A stretch of 64,000 nt of DNA from positions 119,071 through 183,070 of the forward strand of contig NZ_JAMXOD010000005.1 in NCBI RefSeq assembly GCF_024721305.1, read 5' to 3'. The position numbers and the translations under genes are program-made. The DNA is from Aequitasia blattaphilus (lineage in GTDB: Bacteria > Bacillota > Clostridia > Lachnospirales > Lachnospiraceae). The notes under the pieces were generated by a model. That model saw only the letters and a list, made by a program, of their open reading frames with translations. It made no database searches and was not told where the DNA came from. This document shows positions 19,127 to 28,197 of the stretch, piece after piece. The stretch's first letter is position 1, and each line of letters begins with the position of its first letter.

Positions 19127-19687
19127 ATGAAAAGAAGTAACAAGATCGTCTTAGTATCCCATTGCATCTTAAACCCAAATGCAAAAGTACATGGATTAGT
19201 TGATTTCACAATGCAGCATTCTATTGTAAAAGATCTGCTAGATATGAATATTGGAATAATCCAGCTCCCCTGTGTAGAGCAGGATATGTGTGGCATCAGA
19301 CGTTGGGGACAAGTGGTTGAGCAATTAGATTTTCCAAATTTCAAGAACCGATGCCGTGAATTATTAACACCAATTCTCAATCAAGTAGTTGATTTCTATG
19401 AGCATAATTACCACCTTCTTGGTGTAATAGGAATGGATGGAAGTCCCACCTGTGGTGTACACTACACCTGCAGTGGTGACTGGTATGGTGAAATTGGTGA
19501 AAACTTCAACCTAACAAATAAAATCAAATCATTACACTACCAAAACCGTCCAGGTGTTATGATCCAGGTCTTACAAAAGATGTTGTCTGACGCCCGGCTC
19601 ACCATTCCATTTTATGCTCTGGATGAGGAAAATCTTGGCAGGAGCCAAGAAAAAATTATAAAACAAATAAAGGGAGAACTAGAATGA
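19127..19687 (+). CDS. TudS-related (DUF523-like) putative desulfidase
   Basis: A 186-residue cytoplasmic protein of the family that includes thiouracil desulfidase TudS, which removes sulfur from thio-compounds with a [4Fe-4S] cluster. The family's three-cysteine pattern is visible: SHC (C13), LPC (C49) and the signature DGSPTCG (C109), with extra cysteines at 55 and 76. It best resembles the CD3072-type branch, whose substrate is not established. A strong AAAAAGGAGG site precedes the ATG. The stop overlaps the start of the next gene (ATGA), so it is cotranscribed with an amino-acid-type ABC binding protein and permease, hinting that the thio-substrate is imported. Confidence 0.8.
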   Translation: MKRSNKIVLVSHCILNPNAKVHGLVDFTMQHSIVKDLLDMNIGIIQLPCVEQDMCGIRRWGQVVEQLDFPNFKNRCRELLTPILNQVVDFYEHNYHLLGVIGMDGSPTCGVHYTCSGDWYGEIGENFNLTNKIKSLHYQNRPGVMIQVLQKMLSDARLTIPFYALDEENLGRSQEKIIKQIKGELE

Positions 19688-20484
19688 AAAAAAATTTATT
19701 AACAGCAATTACAGTAACTTTGGTATTGGGAATTCTATTTACAGGATGTAGCAAGAAAGATTCTACACAAAAAAATTCCGACACTTCCAATAAGAATCTA
19801 ATAAAAACGGGCGAACTTCTTATCGGTATGTGTCCTGAATATCCTCCCTTTGAAAGTGTAAATGAGGAGGGAAACATTGAAGGATTCGATGTGGATTTAG
19901 CCACTGCAATAGGTGATGAATTAGGCCTGGAAACCTCATGCGTGAATACTCCTTGGGAGGGCTTAATTGCTGGTCTTCAAAATAAGGACTTTGACATTAT
20001 TATGTCAGGTATGTCTCCTGAAGAAGCAAAGGAGGCCGGTGATATTGTAAATGTAACCGATTCCTACTACTCTCTTAAAGAAATCATTGTAACAACAGAC
20101 AAGAGTATCTCAAATAAAGAAGATTTAGCGGATAAGAAAGTGGGCTGTCACACAGGAAGTGCCTCTGAATTTGCTCTTCAGCATTTAATAGAATCGGGAG
20201 TTTCTGCTGAGGCCATACCTTATAATAGACATTCCGAAGCCTACGCCGACTTACTCAATGGAAATTTAGATGCAATGGTTGTAGAATTACCTTGGGCAGA
20301 ACAAAAGATTGAGGAAAACAGTGATGCAATTATCGTTGATGATCCTGTTCAAGTGTTTGAGATTGCAGGAGTATTAGCTAAAGGTTCTGATTCCTTAACA
20401 GATGATTATAACAAAGCTCTAAAAACACTGAAGGACAATGGTAAATACGATGAAATTGTCAACAAATGGTTCGTAGAAGAATAA
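19684..20484 (+). CDS. Amino-acid-type ABC transporter substrate-binding lipoprotein
   Basis: A 266-residue SBP_bac_3 family protein. The signal peptide ends in lipobox LFTGC (Cys near residue 22). The mature part starts GELLIGMCPEYPPFE and contains GFDVDLATAIGDELG, both characteristic of polar amino-acid binders such as cystine, glutamine or arginine proteins. It overlaps the desulfidase gene by four bases and is followed nine bases later by its permease. The ligand may be a sulfur-containing compound; that is inference from context only. Confidence 0.93.
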   Translation: MKKNLLTAITVTLVLGILFTGCSKKDSTQKNSDTSNKNLIKTGELLIGMCPEYPPFESVNEEGNIEGFDVDLATAIGDELGLETSCVNTPWEGLIAGLQNKDFDIIMSGMSPEEAKEAGDIVNVTDSYYSLKEIIVTTDKSISNKEDLADKKVGCHTGSASEFALQHLIESGVSAEAIPYNRHSEAYADLLNGNLDAMVVELPWAEQKIEENSDAIIVDDPVQVFEIAGVLAKGSDSLTDDYNKALKTLKDNGKYDEIVNKWFVEE

Positions 20485-20493
20485 GAGCAGCTT

Positions 20494-21159
20494 ATGAATA
20501 ATCTTGATTTTAGCACCTTAATACCTTTTTTACCTCTTTTGCCCGACGCATTATTAATCACACTTAAAATTGGGGTTTTAGGCTTTTTTCTGGCCCTTCT
20601 GATTGCAATTGTAATTGGATGCTTGCGAAGTACACATATGCCAAAGCTGCCTTCCTTTTTATTAGGCGCATATGTAGAACTTTTTAGAGGAACCCCTCTA
20701 CTGGTTCAACTGTTTATTGTGTACTATGGATTACCCTCTCTTGGCATTAAGCTCGGTCCATTTCAGGCAGCTGTTCTTACAATGGGACTCAATAGCGGCG
20801 CTTATTTATCCGAAAATGTAAGAGCTGGTATTTTGGCTGTCGAAAAGGGGCAATATGAAGCCGCCTCCGTGCTTGGATATAATTATATACAAACTATGTT
20901 TTATATTGTATTACCACAGGCTCTTAGAATAGCAGTTCCATCCTTTATGAACGGATTCTCATCAATTATTAAAGAGACTTCTATTGTATCCGTTCTACCA
21001 CTAATTGAACTAACAAAACTTGGAAATCAAATATATGCCAGAACGTATCACCCCTTCGAAATCTACATTTCTTTGGGTATTATCTACTTTCTGCTTACTT
21101 ACTTCTTTACGCTTCTTGCAAAGCTAATTGAGAAGCGAATGGCTGAATGGCTGACCTGA
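20494..21159 (+). CDS. Amino-acid-type ABC transporter permease
   Basis: A 221-residue HisM/GlnP-type inner-membrane permease with about five hydrophobic segments. It has the ELFRGTPLLVQLF motif and the EAA-like cytoplasmic loop (GQYEAASVLGYNYIQTMFYIVLPQALR). It follows its binding protein directly. No ATPase gene follows: a terminator comes next, so the complex must borrow an ATPase encoded elsewhere. Confidence 0.93.
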   Translation: MNNLDFSTLIPFLPLLPDALLITLKIGVLGFFLALLIAIVIGCLRSTHMPKLPSFLLGAYVELFRGTPLLVQLFIVYYGLPSLGIKLGPFQAAVLTMGLNSGAYLSENVRAGILAVEKGQYEAASVLGYNYIQTMFYIVLPQALRIAVPSFMNGFSSIIKETSIVSVLPLIELTKLGNQIYARTYHPFEIYISLGIIYFLLTYFFTLLAKLIEKRMAEWLT

Positions 21160-21205
21160 TTCATGCCAAGTGATTTTCCAAAAACTATCATAGCCTTTCT
21201 ATCAA

Positions 21206-21243
21206 AAAAGCAGGTGATTACTCAATTGCAATCACCTGCTTTT
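21206..21243. terminator. Bidirectional terminator between the convergent permease and fabV genes
   Basis: Perfect arms AAAAGCAGGTGATT (21206-21219) / AATCACCTGCTTTT (21230-21243), with A and T runs built into the stem, so it works on both strands. Confidence 0.85.
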
Positions 21244-21254
21244 CAACTTCTTTC

Positions 21255-22421
21255 TTATTGAATATCTACATCTGCCTCATAATCCACACCTGGAATATCA
21301 AAGCCAAATATGTTAAGAAAATCTTCACGATATCCCTGCATATCTCCTATTTCATTTATATTTTCACTGGTTACCTGCTCCCATAATTCTTTAATCTGAT
21401 TCTGAACCTCATCCTTCATTTCAAAATCATCTAATCGAATGCGTCCCTGTTCATCAACTAAAACCGGCTCACTATAAAGACGGGCAAAAAGGCGTTGGGT
21501 TTGCTGGATACATCCTTCATGTACACCTTTTTCCTTCATCACTCGATACATTAACGCAATGTATAAGGGTACAACAGGTATTGCGGAAGAAGCTTGGGTT
21601 ACTAACGCTTTATTAACAGACACGTATGCTCTGCCTTTAATACTTTCCATTATCTCTCCCAATTCTTTCGCTGTCTTGTCCAAATCTGCTTTGGCACGTC
21701 CAATTGTTCCATTGGTATATATACTATGGGTTTGACTGGGGCCTATATAAGAATACGCCACAGTATGAGCATCTTCTGCAAGCATTCTGTTCTCCAGTAA
21801 CAGCTCAATCCAATCCTTCCAGTCACTTCCTCCCATTACTGCAACTGTATCCTCTATTTCCTCAGCACTGGCAGGTTCCACCTTCACCATTGATACTACA
21901 CCTGTGTTCACATCTATCGTTCTTTCTTCAAAAGACTGATCAATTGGCTTTATCACAGAGCGGTATACCTTTCCTGTGTCTGAATCTGTCTTTCTTGGTG
22001 CTGCAAGAGAGTATATCACACAATCAACCTGCTGCCCCGGCAACGTCTTAATTGCCTCGATTACTTGTCTTTTTACATCTGGGGAAAAGGCATCCCCGTT
22101 TATGGAACAGGAAATTCTACCTTCCTTTTTAGCCAATGCATCAAATGCCTTGGTGGTGTAATATCCTGCTGAGCCCGTCCTTTTCTCAGAAGGCTCTTTG
22201 TCAAAATGTACACCAATTGTATCTGCTCCTCCTGCAAAGCAAGCAGTAATTCTGCTGGCAAGACCATAACCTCCGGATGCGCCAATCACAAGAACTCGTT
22301 TTGGCATATCCTTAATTGGATTTCCTTTTGCATATTCTGCCTGCAATTGAACACTCTTCTCACATCCTACCGGATGAGCCGTTGTACATATAAACCCTTT
22401 TATTCTTGGCTTCACTATCAT
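21255..22421 (-). CDS. fabV: Enoyl-ACP/trans-2-enoyl-CoA reductase, FabV type
   Basis: NADH-dependent enoyl reductase of fatty-acid synthesis or of butyryl-type chain reduction, 388 residues from this start. The N-terminus IKGFICTTAHPVGC is diagnostic, followed by the dinucleotide-binding VLVIGASGGYGLASRI. The catalytic Tyr-X8-Lys (YTNGTIGRAK) has the wide spacing special to FabV/Ter. FabV is naturally triclosan-resistant. I chose ATG 22421 because homologues begin M-I-V/I-K-P-R; ATG 22439, six residues longer, also has an acceptable ribosome site. Single gene with its own promoter. Confidence 0.95.
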   Translation of the reverse strand: MIVKPRIKGFICTTAHPVGCEKSVQLQAEYAKGNPIKDMPKRVLVIGASGGYGLASRITACFAGGADTIGVHFDKEPSEKRTGSAGYYTTKAFDALAKKEGRISCSINGDAFSPDVKRQVIEAIKTLPGQQVDCVIYSLAAPRKTDSDTGKVYRSVIKPIDQSFEERTIDVNTGVVSMVKVEPASAEEIEDTVAVMGGSDWKDWIELLLENRMLAEDAHTVAYSYIGPSQTHSIYTNGTIGRAKADLDKTAKELGEIMESIKGRAYVSVNKALVTQASSAIPVVPLYIALMYRVMKEKGVHEGCIQQTQRLFARLYSEPVLVDEQGRIRLDDFEMKDEVQNQIKELWEQVTSENINEIGDMQGYREDFLNIFGFDIPGVDYEADVDIQ

Positions 22422-22466
22422 ATTATTTTCGCCTCTCATTTAAATCCTTTTTAAATAGCAAATTTT

Positions 22467-22495
22467 ATTATAAAGGAAATATAAGGTTGTGTAAA
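22467..22495 (-). promoter_or_regulatory. Promoter of fabV
   Basis: Minus-strand TTTACA (22490-22495), 17 bases, TATAAT (22467-22472), about 45 bases before the gene. Confidence 0.6.
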
Positions 22496-22543
22496 TATAA
22501 TATATTGATTGCCTCGCACAAATACAGTACCGCTTTTTCGAAT

Positions 22544-22560
22544 TCAGTCAAACTCAGTCA
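22544..22560 (+). promoter_or_regulatory. Upstream FruR/DeoR-type operator pair of the fru operon
   Basis: Two copies of TCAGTCA in direct repeat, one helical turn apart (22544-22550 and 22554-22560). The core CAGTCAAACT (22545-22554) recurs inverted as AGTTTGACTG (22626-22635) inside the promoter, 81 bases away. This suggests a DeoR-family repressor binding two sites, perhaps with looping. Confidence 0.55.
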
Positions 22561-22612
22561 TATTAATGCATATTCAACAAAACTTTTCTTGGATGTTTGT
22601 GAATAAATATGA

Positions 22613-22641
22613 TTGATTTTGATTTAGTTTGACTGTATACT
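22613..22641 (+). promoter_or_regulatory. Promoter of the fructose operon with overlapping operator
   Basis: TTGATT (22613-22618), 17 bases, TATACT (22636-22641). The inverted operator copy AGTTTGACTG (22626-22635) fills the spacer right up to the -10. AGGAGG for fruK lies about 20 bases further on. Confidence 0.6.
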
Positions 22642-22671
22642 AAACTTAATTCATTAGAACAGGAGGATTAT

Positions 22672-23616
22672 ATGATTTATACAGTTACGTTTAACCCGTC
22701 TTTGGACTACATTGTTTCAGTACCCGACTTCACATTGGGACTGACCAATCGTACCAGCCATGAAATGATTCTTCCCGGCGGTAAAGGAATAAACGTTTCC
22801 ATGGTTTTAAAAAATCTTGGGGTGGATAATACGGCTCTTGGCTTTATCGCCGGATTTACCGGTGAAAAAGTCCGACAAGAACTTGAGAAGCTCGGTATTA
22901 AAAATGCGTTTATTCAACTGGATGATGGCTTTACTAGAATCAATGTAAAACTTGCCTCAACAGAAGGTACTGAAATCAATGGGATTGGTCCAACCATCAG
23001 CAAGTCTCATCAGGAAAAACTACTGCAACAGTTGGACACATTAAAAAAGGGTGACGCCCTTATTCTTGCTGGAAGCATACCTCAATCTTTGGATGATGAT
23101 ATTTACAGTAACATATTAGAACGATTAAAAGAAAAAGATATAACCATCGTTGTAGATGCCACAAAAGAGCTGTTAGTTAAGGTTCTGAAATATCATCCAT
23201 TTTTAGTAAAACCAAATGTGTTCGAGTTAGGTGAAATCTTTGATACTGAAATCAAAACCAAAGCAGAGATTGCTCATTATGCAAAAGAACTTCAAAAATT
23301 AGGAGCAAGAAACGTTCTGGTCTCAATGGCTGGAGATGGTGCTTTACTATTAGAAGAAACTGGTGCCATTTTAACAGCAAAAGCTCCTGAAGGAACTTTG
23401 GTAAACTCCGTAGGCTCTGGTGATTCTATGGTAGCTGGATTCTTATCCGGTTGGTTTAAAAAGAAGGATTTACGCCACGCTTTTTCAATGGGCGTTGCGG
23501 CAGGAAGTGCCAGTGCATTTTCCCAATATTTGGCTACAGAAGAAGAAATATTAGCAATGAATGAGATTGTGAAAGGAAAGGTAGAGGAAGGTTATGAGAA
23601 TAGTAGACTTAATTAA
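22672..23616 (+). CDS. fruK: 1-phosphofructokinase
   Basis: PfkB-family sugar kinase of 314 residues. It converts fructose 1-phosphate, made by the adjacent PTS, to fructose 1,6-bisphosphate with ATP. Motifs: the first PfkB signature around GGKGINVSMVLKNLG and the anion-hole/catalytic NSVGSGDSMVAGF, whose Asp is the base. The start has AGGAGG in front. It is the first gene of fruK-fruA-ptsH-ptsI-deoR and overlaps fruA by 23 bases, implying translational coupling. Confidence 0.95.
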   Translation: MIYTVTFNPSLDYIVSVPDFTLGLTNRTSHEMILPGGKGINVSMVLKNLGVDNTALGFIAGFTGEKVRQELEKLGIKNAFIQLDDGFTRINVKLASTEGTEINGIGPTISKSHQEKLLQQLDTLKKGDALILAGSIPQSLDDDIYSNILERLKEKDITIVVDATKELLVKVLKYHPFLVKPNVFELGEIFDTEIKTKAEIAHYAKELQKLGARNVLVSMAGDGALLLEETGAILTAKAPEGTLVNSVGSGDSMVAGFLSGWFKKKDLRHAFSMGVAAGSASAFSQYLATEEEILAMNEIVKGKVEEGYENSRLN

Positions 23617-25486
23617 CAAAAACAGCATCTCTTTAGAAGGTGCTCCACAGACAAAAGCGGATGCACTCAATCAAATGGTTGACCTAATGGCAAAGGGAGG
23701 AAATCTCACTGATGCAGACCATTACCGCAAAGAAGTTTTTAATCGTGAAGAACAAGGTAGTACAGGTTTTGGCGAAGGTATCGCAATTCCCCACGGTAAG
23801 AGCCACGGTGTTAACGCACCTGGATTAGCAGCAATGGTGATTAAGGATGGTGTTGATTTTGATTCTCTGGACGGGGAAAAAGTGCATTTAATCTTTTTGA
23901 TTGCTGCTCCTGATTCAAAAGACAATGTACATCTGGACGTTTTAAGCAAACTTTCTGTCTTGCTAATGGACGAAGTATTTTCAACCAAATTGAAGAACGC
24001 TGCTTCGGTAGATGAATTTTTATCCATCATAGATGAGGCAGATGTTGAAAAGGAAGAGAAAAAGGATGTTGTAGTCAATAACGAGCAAGCTTTTATGATT
24101 TTAGGCGTTACTTCTTGTCCTACTGGTATTGCCCATACTTACATGGCTGCCGAAGGTTTAGAAAAAGCTGCCCAACAGAAAGGTTGTTTCATCAAAGTAG
24201 AGACACGTGGTTCTGGTGGTGCTAAAAATGTTCTGACCGATGATGAAATAGCCAAAGCTGATGCGATTATCATTGCTGCTGATGCAAAGGTTCCTATGGA
24301 TCGATTTGATGGAAAAAAAGTAATTGAAGCTCAGGTATCTGATGGCATCAATAAAGCTGATAAACTTATTGACGAGGCCATGGGTGGTAATGTTCCAATC
24401 TACCATGCTGCAAATAAAACAACTACAACTTCCGTTAAAAAAGGCAGCATTGGTCATCAAATATATACCCAGCTAATGAATGGGGTTTCTCATATGCTTC
24501 CCTTCGTTGTAGGTGGTGGTATCCTTATTGCTCTTGCTTTCTTATTTGATGGATTTAGCGTTGACTTAAACTCGCTTCCTTTTGAAGAACGTGGAAACTT
24601 TGGCTCCATAACACCTCTTGCAGCACTCTTTAAAAATATTGGTGGAATTGCTTTTGGCTTTATGCTCCCAATTCTATCAGGCTTTATTGGAATGGCCATT
24701 GCCGATCGTCCTGCATTAGCTGTTGGTTTTGTGGGTGGAATGATTGCTTCTCAAGGGAAATCCGGCTTTTTAGGTGCTCTTGTAGCTGGTTTTGCTGCAG
24801 GTTATCTCGTACTTTTACTAAAGAAAATATTTGACAAGTTACCACCTGCAATTGAAAAAATTGCTCCTGTTTTACTCTACCCTGTCTTTGGTATTCTTAT
24901 TATGGGGCTCTTGATGATTTATATCGTAGAACCTTTCATGGGTGGGGTAAATACTGCATTGAATAACGGATTAACTGGAATGGGTGAATCCAGCCGTGTT
25001 TTACTTGGATTATTACTTGGTGCAATGATGGCAACCGATATGGGTGGTCCTTTCAACAAAGCTGCTTATGTATTTGGAACAGCTGCCATCGCATCTGGAA
25101 ATTATGATATAATGGCATCAGTAATGATTGGTGGAATGACTCCTCCTTGTGCCATTGCATTAGCTACTCTTCTATTCAAAAATAAATTTACAAAAGAAGA
25201 GCGTGAAGCGGGACCAACCAACTTTATTATGGGTCTTGGCTTTATCACAGAAGGTGCCATCCCCTATGCCGCTGCAGATCCATTTAGAGTAATTCCTTCC
25301 TGTATGGTGGGATCTGGTGTAGCCGGAGCCTTGAGCATGATTTTCAACTGTACACTTATGGCACCTCATGGTGGAGTGTTCGTATTTCCAGTAGTAGGAA
25401 ATGCTATGATGTACATCCTTGCTCTTGTAATTGGTACGGTTGTATCTGCAATTATGTTAGGTCTATTAAAGAAAAAGGTTGATTAA
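23594..25486 (+). CDS. fruA: Fructose PTS transporter, fused EIIA-EIIB-EIIC
   Basis: A 630-residue fructose-class permease that imports fructose as fructose 1-phosphate. Order: EIIA at 1-150 with phospho-acceptor H67 in IAIPHGKS; EIIB at about 165-265 with C175 in VTSCPTGIAHT; EIIC from about 285 to the end with many membrane helices and the conserved GAMMATDMGGPFNKAA. The start has GAGGAAGG in front and lies inside the end of fruK. All three domains look complete, so the protein should take phosphate directly from the HPr encoded next. Confidence 0.95.
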   Translation: MRIVDLINKNSISLEGAPQTKADALNQMVDLMAKGGNLTDADHYRKEVFNREEQGSTGFGEGIAIPHGKSHGVNAPGLAAMVIKDGVDFDSLDGEKVHLIFLIAAPDSKDNVHLDVLSKLSVLLMDEVFSTKLKNAASVDEFLSIIDEADVEKEEKKDVVVNNEQAFMILGVTSCPTGIAHTYMAAEGLEKAAQQKGCFIKVETRGSGGAKNVLTDDEIAKADAIIIAADAKVPMDRFDGKKVIEAQVSDGINKADKLIDEAMGGNVPIYHAANKTTTTSVKKGSIGHQIYTQLMNGVSHMLPFVVGGGILIALAFLFDGFSVDLNSLPFEERGNFGSITPLAALFKNIGGIAFGFMLPILSGFIGMAIADRPALAVGFVGGMIASQGKSGFLGALVAGFAAGYLVLLLKKIFDKLPPAIEKIAPVLLYPVFGILIMGLLMIYIVEPFMGGVNTALNNGLTGMGESSRVLLGLLLGAMMATDMGGPFNKAAYVFGTAAIASGNYDIMASVMIGGMTPPCAIALATLLFKNKFTKEEREAGPTNFIMGLGFITEGAIPYAAADPFRVIPSCMVGSGVAGALSMIFNCTLMAPHGGVFVFPVVGNAMMYILALVIGTVVSAIMLGLLKKKVD

Positions 25487-25506
25487 GAAAGAGAGGATTA
25501 TCAATT

Positions 25507-25764
25507 ATGACAGAATTTAAATATCTTATTACTGACCCGGAAGGTATTCACGCCAGACCAGCTGGTGAATTAGTGAAACTCGCAAAAACCTTTGCTTCTG
25601 ATATTAAAATCAGTGGTAACGAAAAAGTCGGAGACACGAAAAAGATTTTTTCAATCATGGCACTCTGTATAAAACAAGGACAAGAAGTCACTCTTTCTTG
25701 TGATGGTACAGATGAAGTCGAAGCTGCTGCTGCACTTGAAGGGTTTTTTAAAGAAAATTTGTAA
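25507..25764 (+). CDS. ptsH: HPr-family phosphocarrier with Lys at the regulatory position 46
   Basis: An 85-residue HPr that shuttles phosphate from enzyme I to the sugar permease. The catalytic H15 is intact in GIHARPA. At the position where Gram-positive HPr has regulatory Ser46 (KSIMGVMSL) this protein reads KKIFSIMAL, giving Lys46 and Phe48. It therefore should not be a substrate of HPr kinase or a good CcpA partner, and probably serves transport only. It sits between fruA and ptsI in the fructose operon. Confidence 0.93.
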   Translation: MTEFKYLITDPEGIHARPAGELVKLAKTFASDIKISGNEKVGDTKKIFSIMALCIKQGQEVTLSCDGTDEVEAAAALEGFFKENL

Positions 25765-25785
25765 GATTCGAAAGGAGTCCCGGTC

Positions 25786-27438
25786 ATGGAACAATTTACT
25801 GGAAAAGGTGTCTTTCCCGGCATTGCAATTGGAAAAATCAAGCTTTACCGCAAAAACGAGCAAACAGTTAAACGTACAAAGATTGAAAATGTTGAAAAAG
25901 AAATTCAGCGGTATCTTGCCGCAGTAGATCATGCCGTTTCCCAACTTCAAGAGCTTTACCAAAAAGCTCTTGGGGAAGTTGGCGAAGCAAATGCCGCTAT
26001 CTTTGAGGTTCATCAAATGATGTTACAAGATGGAGACTACAGTGAATCTGTTGAAAACATCATAAAAACCCAGATGGTTAATGCCAGCTTTGCCGTTGCC
26101 ACTACTGGTGATAATTTCGCCAAAATGTTTTCCTCTATGGAAGATGCTTATATGAAAGAACGTGCTGCCGATGTCCAGGATATTACGGAGAGGCTTTTAA
26201 ATAATCTCTCCGGCCATGAACTCGAGAAGAACGAAAGCACCGAACCTGTGATTATTCTTGCGAATGACCTTTCTCCTTCCGAAACAGTTCAGCTCGATAA
26301 AGAAATGGTTCTTTCCTTCGTTACTTCTGCTGGCTCAAGTAATTCTCACACAGCAATATTAGCAAAAACCATGGCAATTCCATCTCTAGTAGGCACCAAA
26401 CTTCCTCTAAAGGATGAATTCGATGGAGCACTGGCTATTGTTGACGGAAATACGGGAACCATCTACATCGATCCCGATCAGGCAATTTTAGATGAATTCC
26501 AAAAAAAGAAAGAACAGGAACTCTTGGACAAGAACCTTCTCTTAAAGCTGAAAAATAAAGAAGCCATTACCCTTGACGGAAAAAAAGTTATGCTCTATGC
26601 TAATATCGGAAACGTTAAAGACTTAGGATTTGTCCTGGAATCTGGAGCCGCTGGAATTGGTTTATTCCGAAGTGAATTTATTTTTCTGGAACGAACCGAC
26701 TATCCAACTGAGGAAGAACAATTTGAAATCTACAAAACCGTAGCGGAAACAATGGCAGAAAAACCCGTTATTATCCGTACTATGGATATTGGAGCCGATA
26801 AGCAGTGCGACTATTTCAATTTGGAACCCGAAGAAAATCCTGCTTTAGGGTATCGGGCGATTCGTATCTGCCTCACCAGACCAGAGCTTTTTAAGACTCA
26901 GCTGCGTGCACTTTTTAGAGCCAGTGTCTATGGAAATATACAAGTAATGTATCCTATGATTGCGAATCTCTTTGAGGTACAAAAAATCAAGGAACTCGTG
27001 GCAGAAGTAGAGACAGAACTAACGGAAGCAGGAATACAGTACCGTCTACCAAAGCAAGGCTTAATGATTGAGACTCCTGCTGCTGCTTTGATTAGTGATA
27101 CACTGGCAAAGGAAGTAGACTTCTTTAGTATTGGTACAAATGATCTTTCCCAGTACACTTTAGCCATCGACCGTCAGAATCCCCACCTGGATACTTTTTA
27201 TGATTCCCACCATCCTGGGCTTTTAAGCTTAATTAAGCTTGTTGTCAAAAATGCTCATAGCGCAGGAATTTGGGTTGGAATTTGTGGAGAGCTTGGAGCT
27301 GACCCATCACTCACTCAGGAATTTTTGGCCATGGGAATAGACGAACTATCCGTTTCCCCAGGCAATGTTCTGCCTATAAAAAAAGTGATTTGTGAAAGTA
27401 ATATCACAGAATACGAAAGGGAAATTTATGCTAACTGA
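25786..27438 (+). CDS. ptsI: PTS enzyme I (PEP-protein phosphotransferase)
   Basis: A 550-residue enzyme I, slightly shorter than the usual 570-575. It transfers phosphate from PEP to HPr. The N-terminal HPr-binding/phospho-His domain carries H188 in GSSNSHTAILA. The C-terminal PEP-binding TIM barrel carries GIGLFRSEF, IIRTMDIGADK and the catalytic cysteine region VGICGELG. An AAAGGAG site precedes the ATG. It overlaps the following regulator gene by 11 bases. Confidence 0.96.
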   Translation: MEQFTGKGVFPGIAIGKIKLYRKNEQTVKRTKIENVEKEIQRYLAAVDHAVSQLQELYQKALGEVGEANAAIFEVHQMMLQDGDYSESVENIIKTQMVNASFAVATTGDNFAKMFSSMEDAYMKERAADVQDITERLLNNLSGHELEKNESTEPVIILANDLSPSETVQLDKEMVLSFVTSAGSSNSHTAILAKTMAIPSLVGTKLPLKDEFDGALAIVDGNTGTIYIDPDQAILDEFQKKKEQELLDKNLLLKLKNKEAITLDGKKVMLYANIGNVKDLGFVLESGAAGIGLFRSEFIFLERTDYPTEEEQFEIYKTVAETMAEKPVIIRTMDIGADKQCDYFNLEPEENPALGYRAIRICLTRPELFKTQLRALFRASVYGNIQVMYPMIANLFEVQKIKELVAEVETELTEAGIQYRLPKQGLMIETPAAALISDTLAKEVDFFSIGTNDLSQYTLAIDRQNPHLDTFYDSHHPGLLSLIKLVVKNAHSAGIWVGICGELGADPSLTQEFLAMGIDELSVSPGNVLPIKKVICESNITEYEREIYAN

Positions 27439-28177
27439 GAAACGCTGGAATTTAATCCTTCATCATCTAAATGAAAGAGGAAGCATTACAGTCACTGAAC
27501 TCACTGAATTGTTGGGTGCCTCCGAATCAACTATCCGCAGAGATTTAAATACGCTGGATAAGGATGGAAAACTAAATAAAGTATTTGGTGGTGCTGTCGT
27601 CAGAGAGACTTCCCATACTACTTATGAACCCAGTTTTTCACAAAAAATCGACGCAAACCAAAAAGAAAAAAAGCTTATCGCCAAATATGCAGCCGGCTTA
27701 ATTGCTCCAGAGGATTTTGTATACATTGATGCGGGAACTTCTACTGCTTATATGATTCCATATATCACTGAGAATCGTGCGACTTTTATTACAAATGGAA
27801 TCCAGCATGCTCAAACTTTAGCAAAATCCGGCTTAAAGGTTATCCTGATTGGCGGTGAATTAAAAGATACGACAGAAGCTGTTGTAGGTAGTCAGGCTCT
27901 TGCCAATGTACAAGAATATCACTTCACAAAAGCTTTTATGGGAACAAATGGCGTCACAAAAAAGGAAGGCTTTACGACTCCTGATTTCAATGAAGCCTCT
28001 GTAAAAAAAGTGGCGATGATTCAGGCGCGAGACAGCTACATTTTATGTGATCATACAAAGTTTGGGATAATTAGCTCTGTCACATTTTCTCCTTTTGGAG
28101 ATGCCTTTATAATAACCGATCAGGATCCAAGCGGACAGTATAAAGGGTGTAAAAATATTATTACAGTAAAAAACTGA
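27428..28177 (+). CDS. DeoR/GlpR-family repressor of the fructose operon
   Basis: A 249-residue regulator. The N-terminal DeoR HTH (ITVTELTELLGASESTIRRDLNTLD) is followed by the DeoRC sugar-phosphate sensor domain (YIDAGTSTAYMIPY, FITNGIQHA, GGELKDTTEAVVG). I start at 27428, inside the end of ptsI, with AAAGGG upstream; the longer reading from 27392 lies wholly within ptsI. As the last gene of the fru operon it most likely binds the CAGTCAAACT sites and releases them on fructose phosphate. That target assignment is inference. Confidence 0.9.
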   Translation: MLTEKRWNLILHHLNERGSITVTELTELLGASESTIRRDLNTLDKDGKLNKVFGGAVVRETSHTTYEPSFSQKIDANQKEKKLIAKYAAGLIAPEDFVYIDAGTSTAYMIPYITENRATFITNGIQHAQTLAKSGLKVILIGGELKDTTEAVVGSQALANVQEYHFTKAFMGTNGVTKKEGFTTPDFNEASVKKVAMIQARDSYILCDHTKFGIISSVTFSPFGDAFIITDQDPSGQYKGCKNIITVKN

Positions 28178-28197
28178 CCTATAGGGTCAGTTTTTTT
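28171..28197. terminator. Shared terminator of two convergent operons
   Basis: AAACTGACC / GGTCAGTTT (28171-28179 / 28185-28193) with a run of T on each side. Both neighbouring stop codons fall inside or next to the hairpin, so the two operons end within two bases of each other. Confidence 0.85.
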
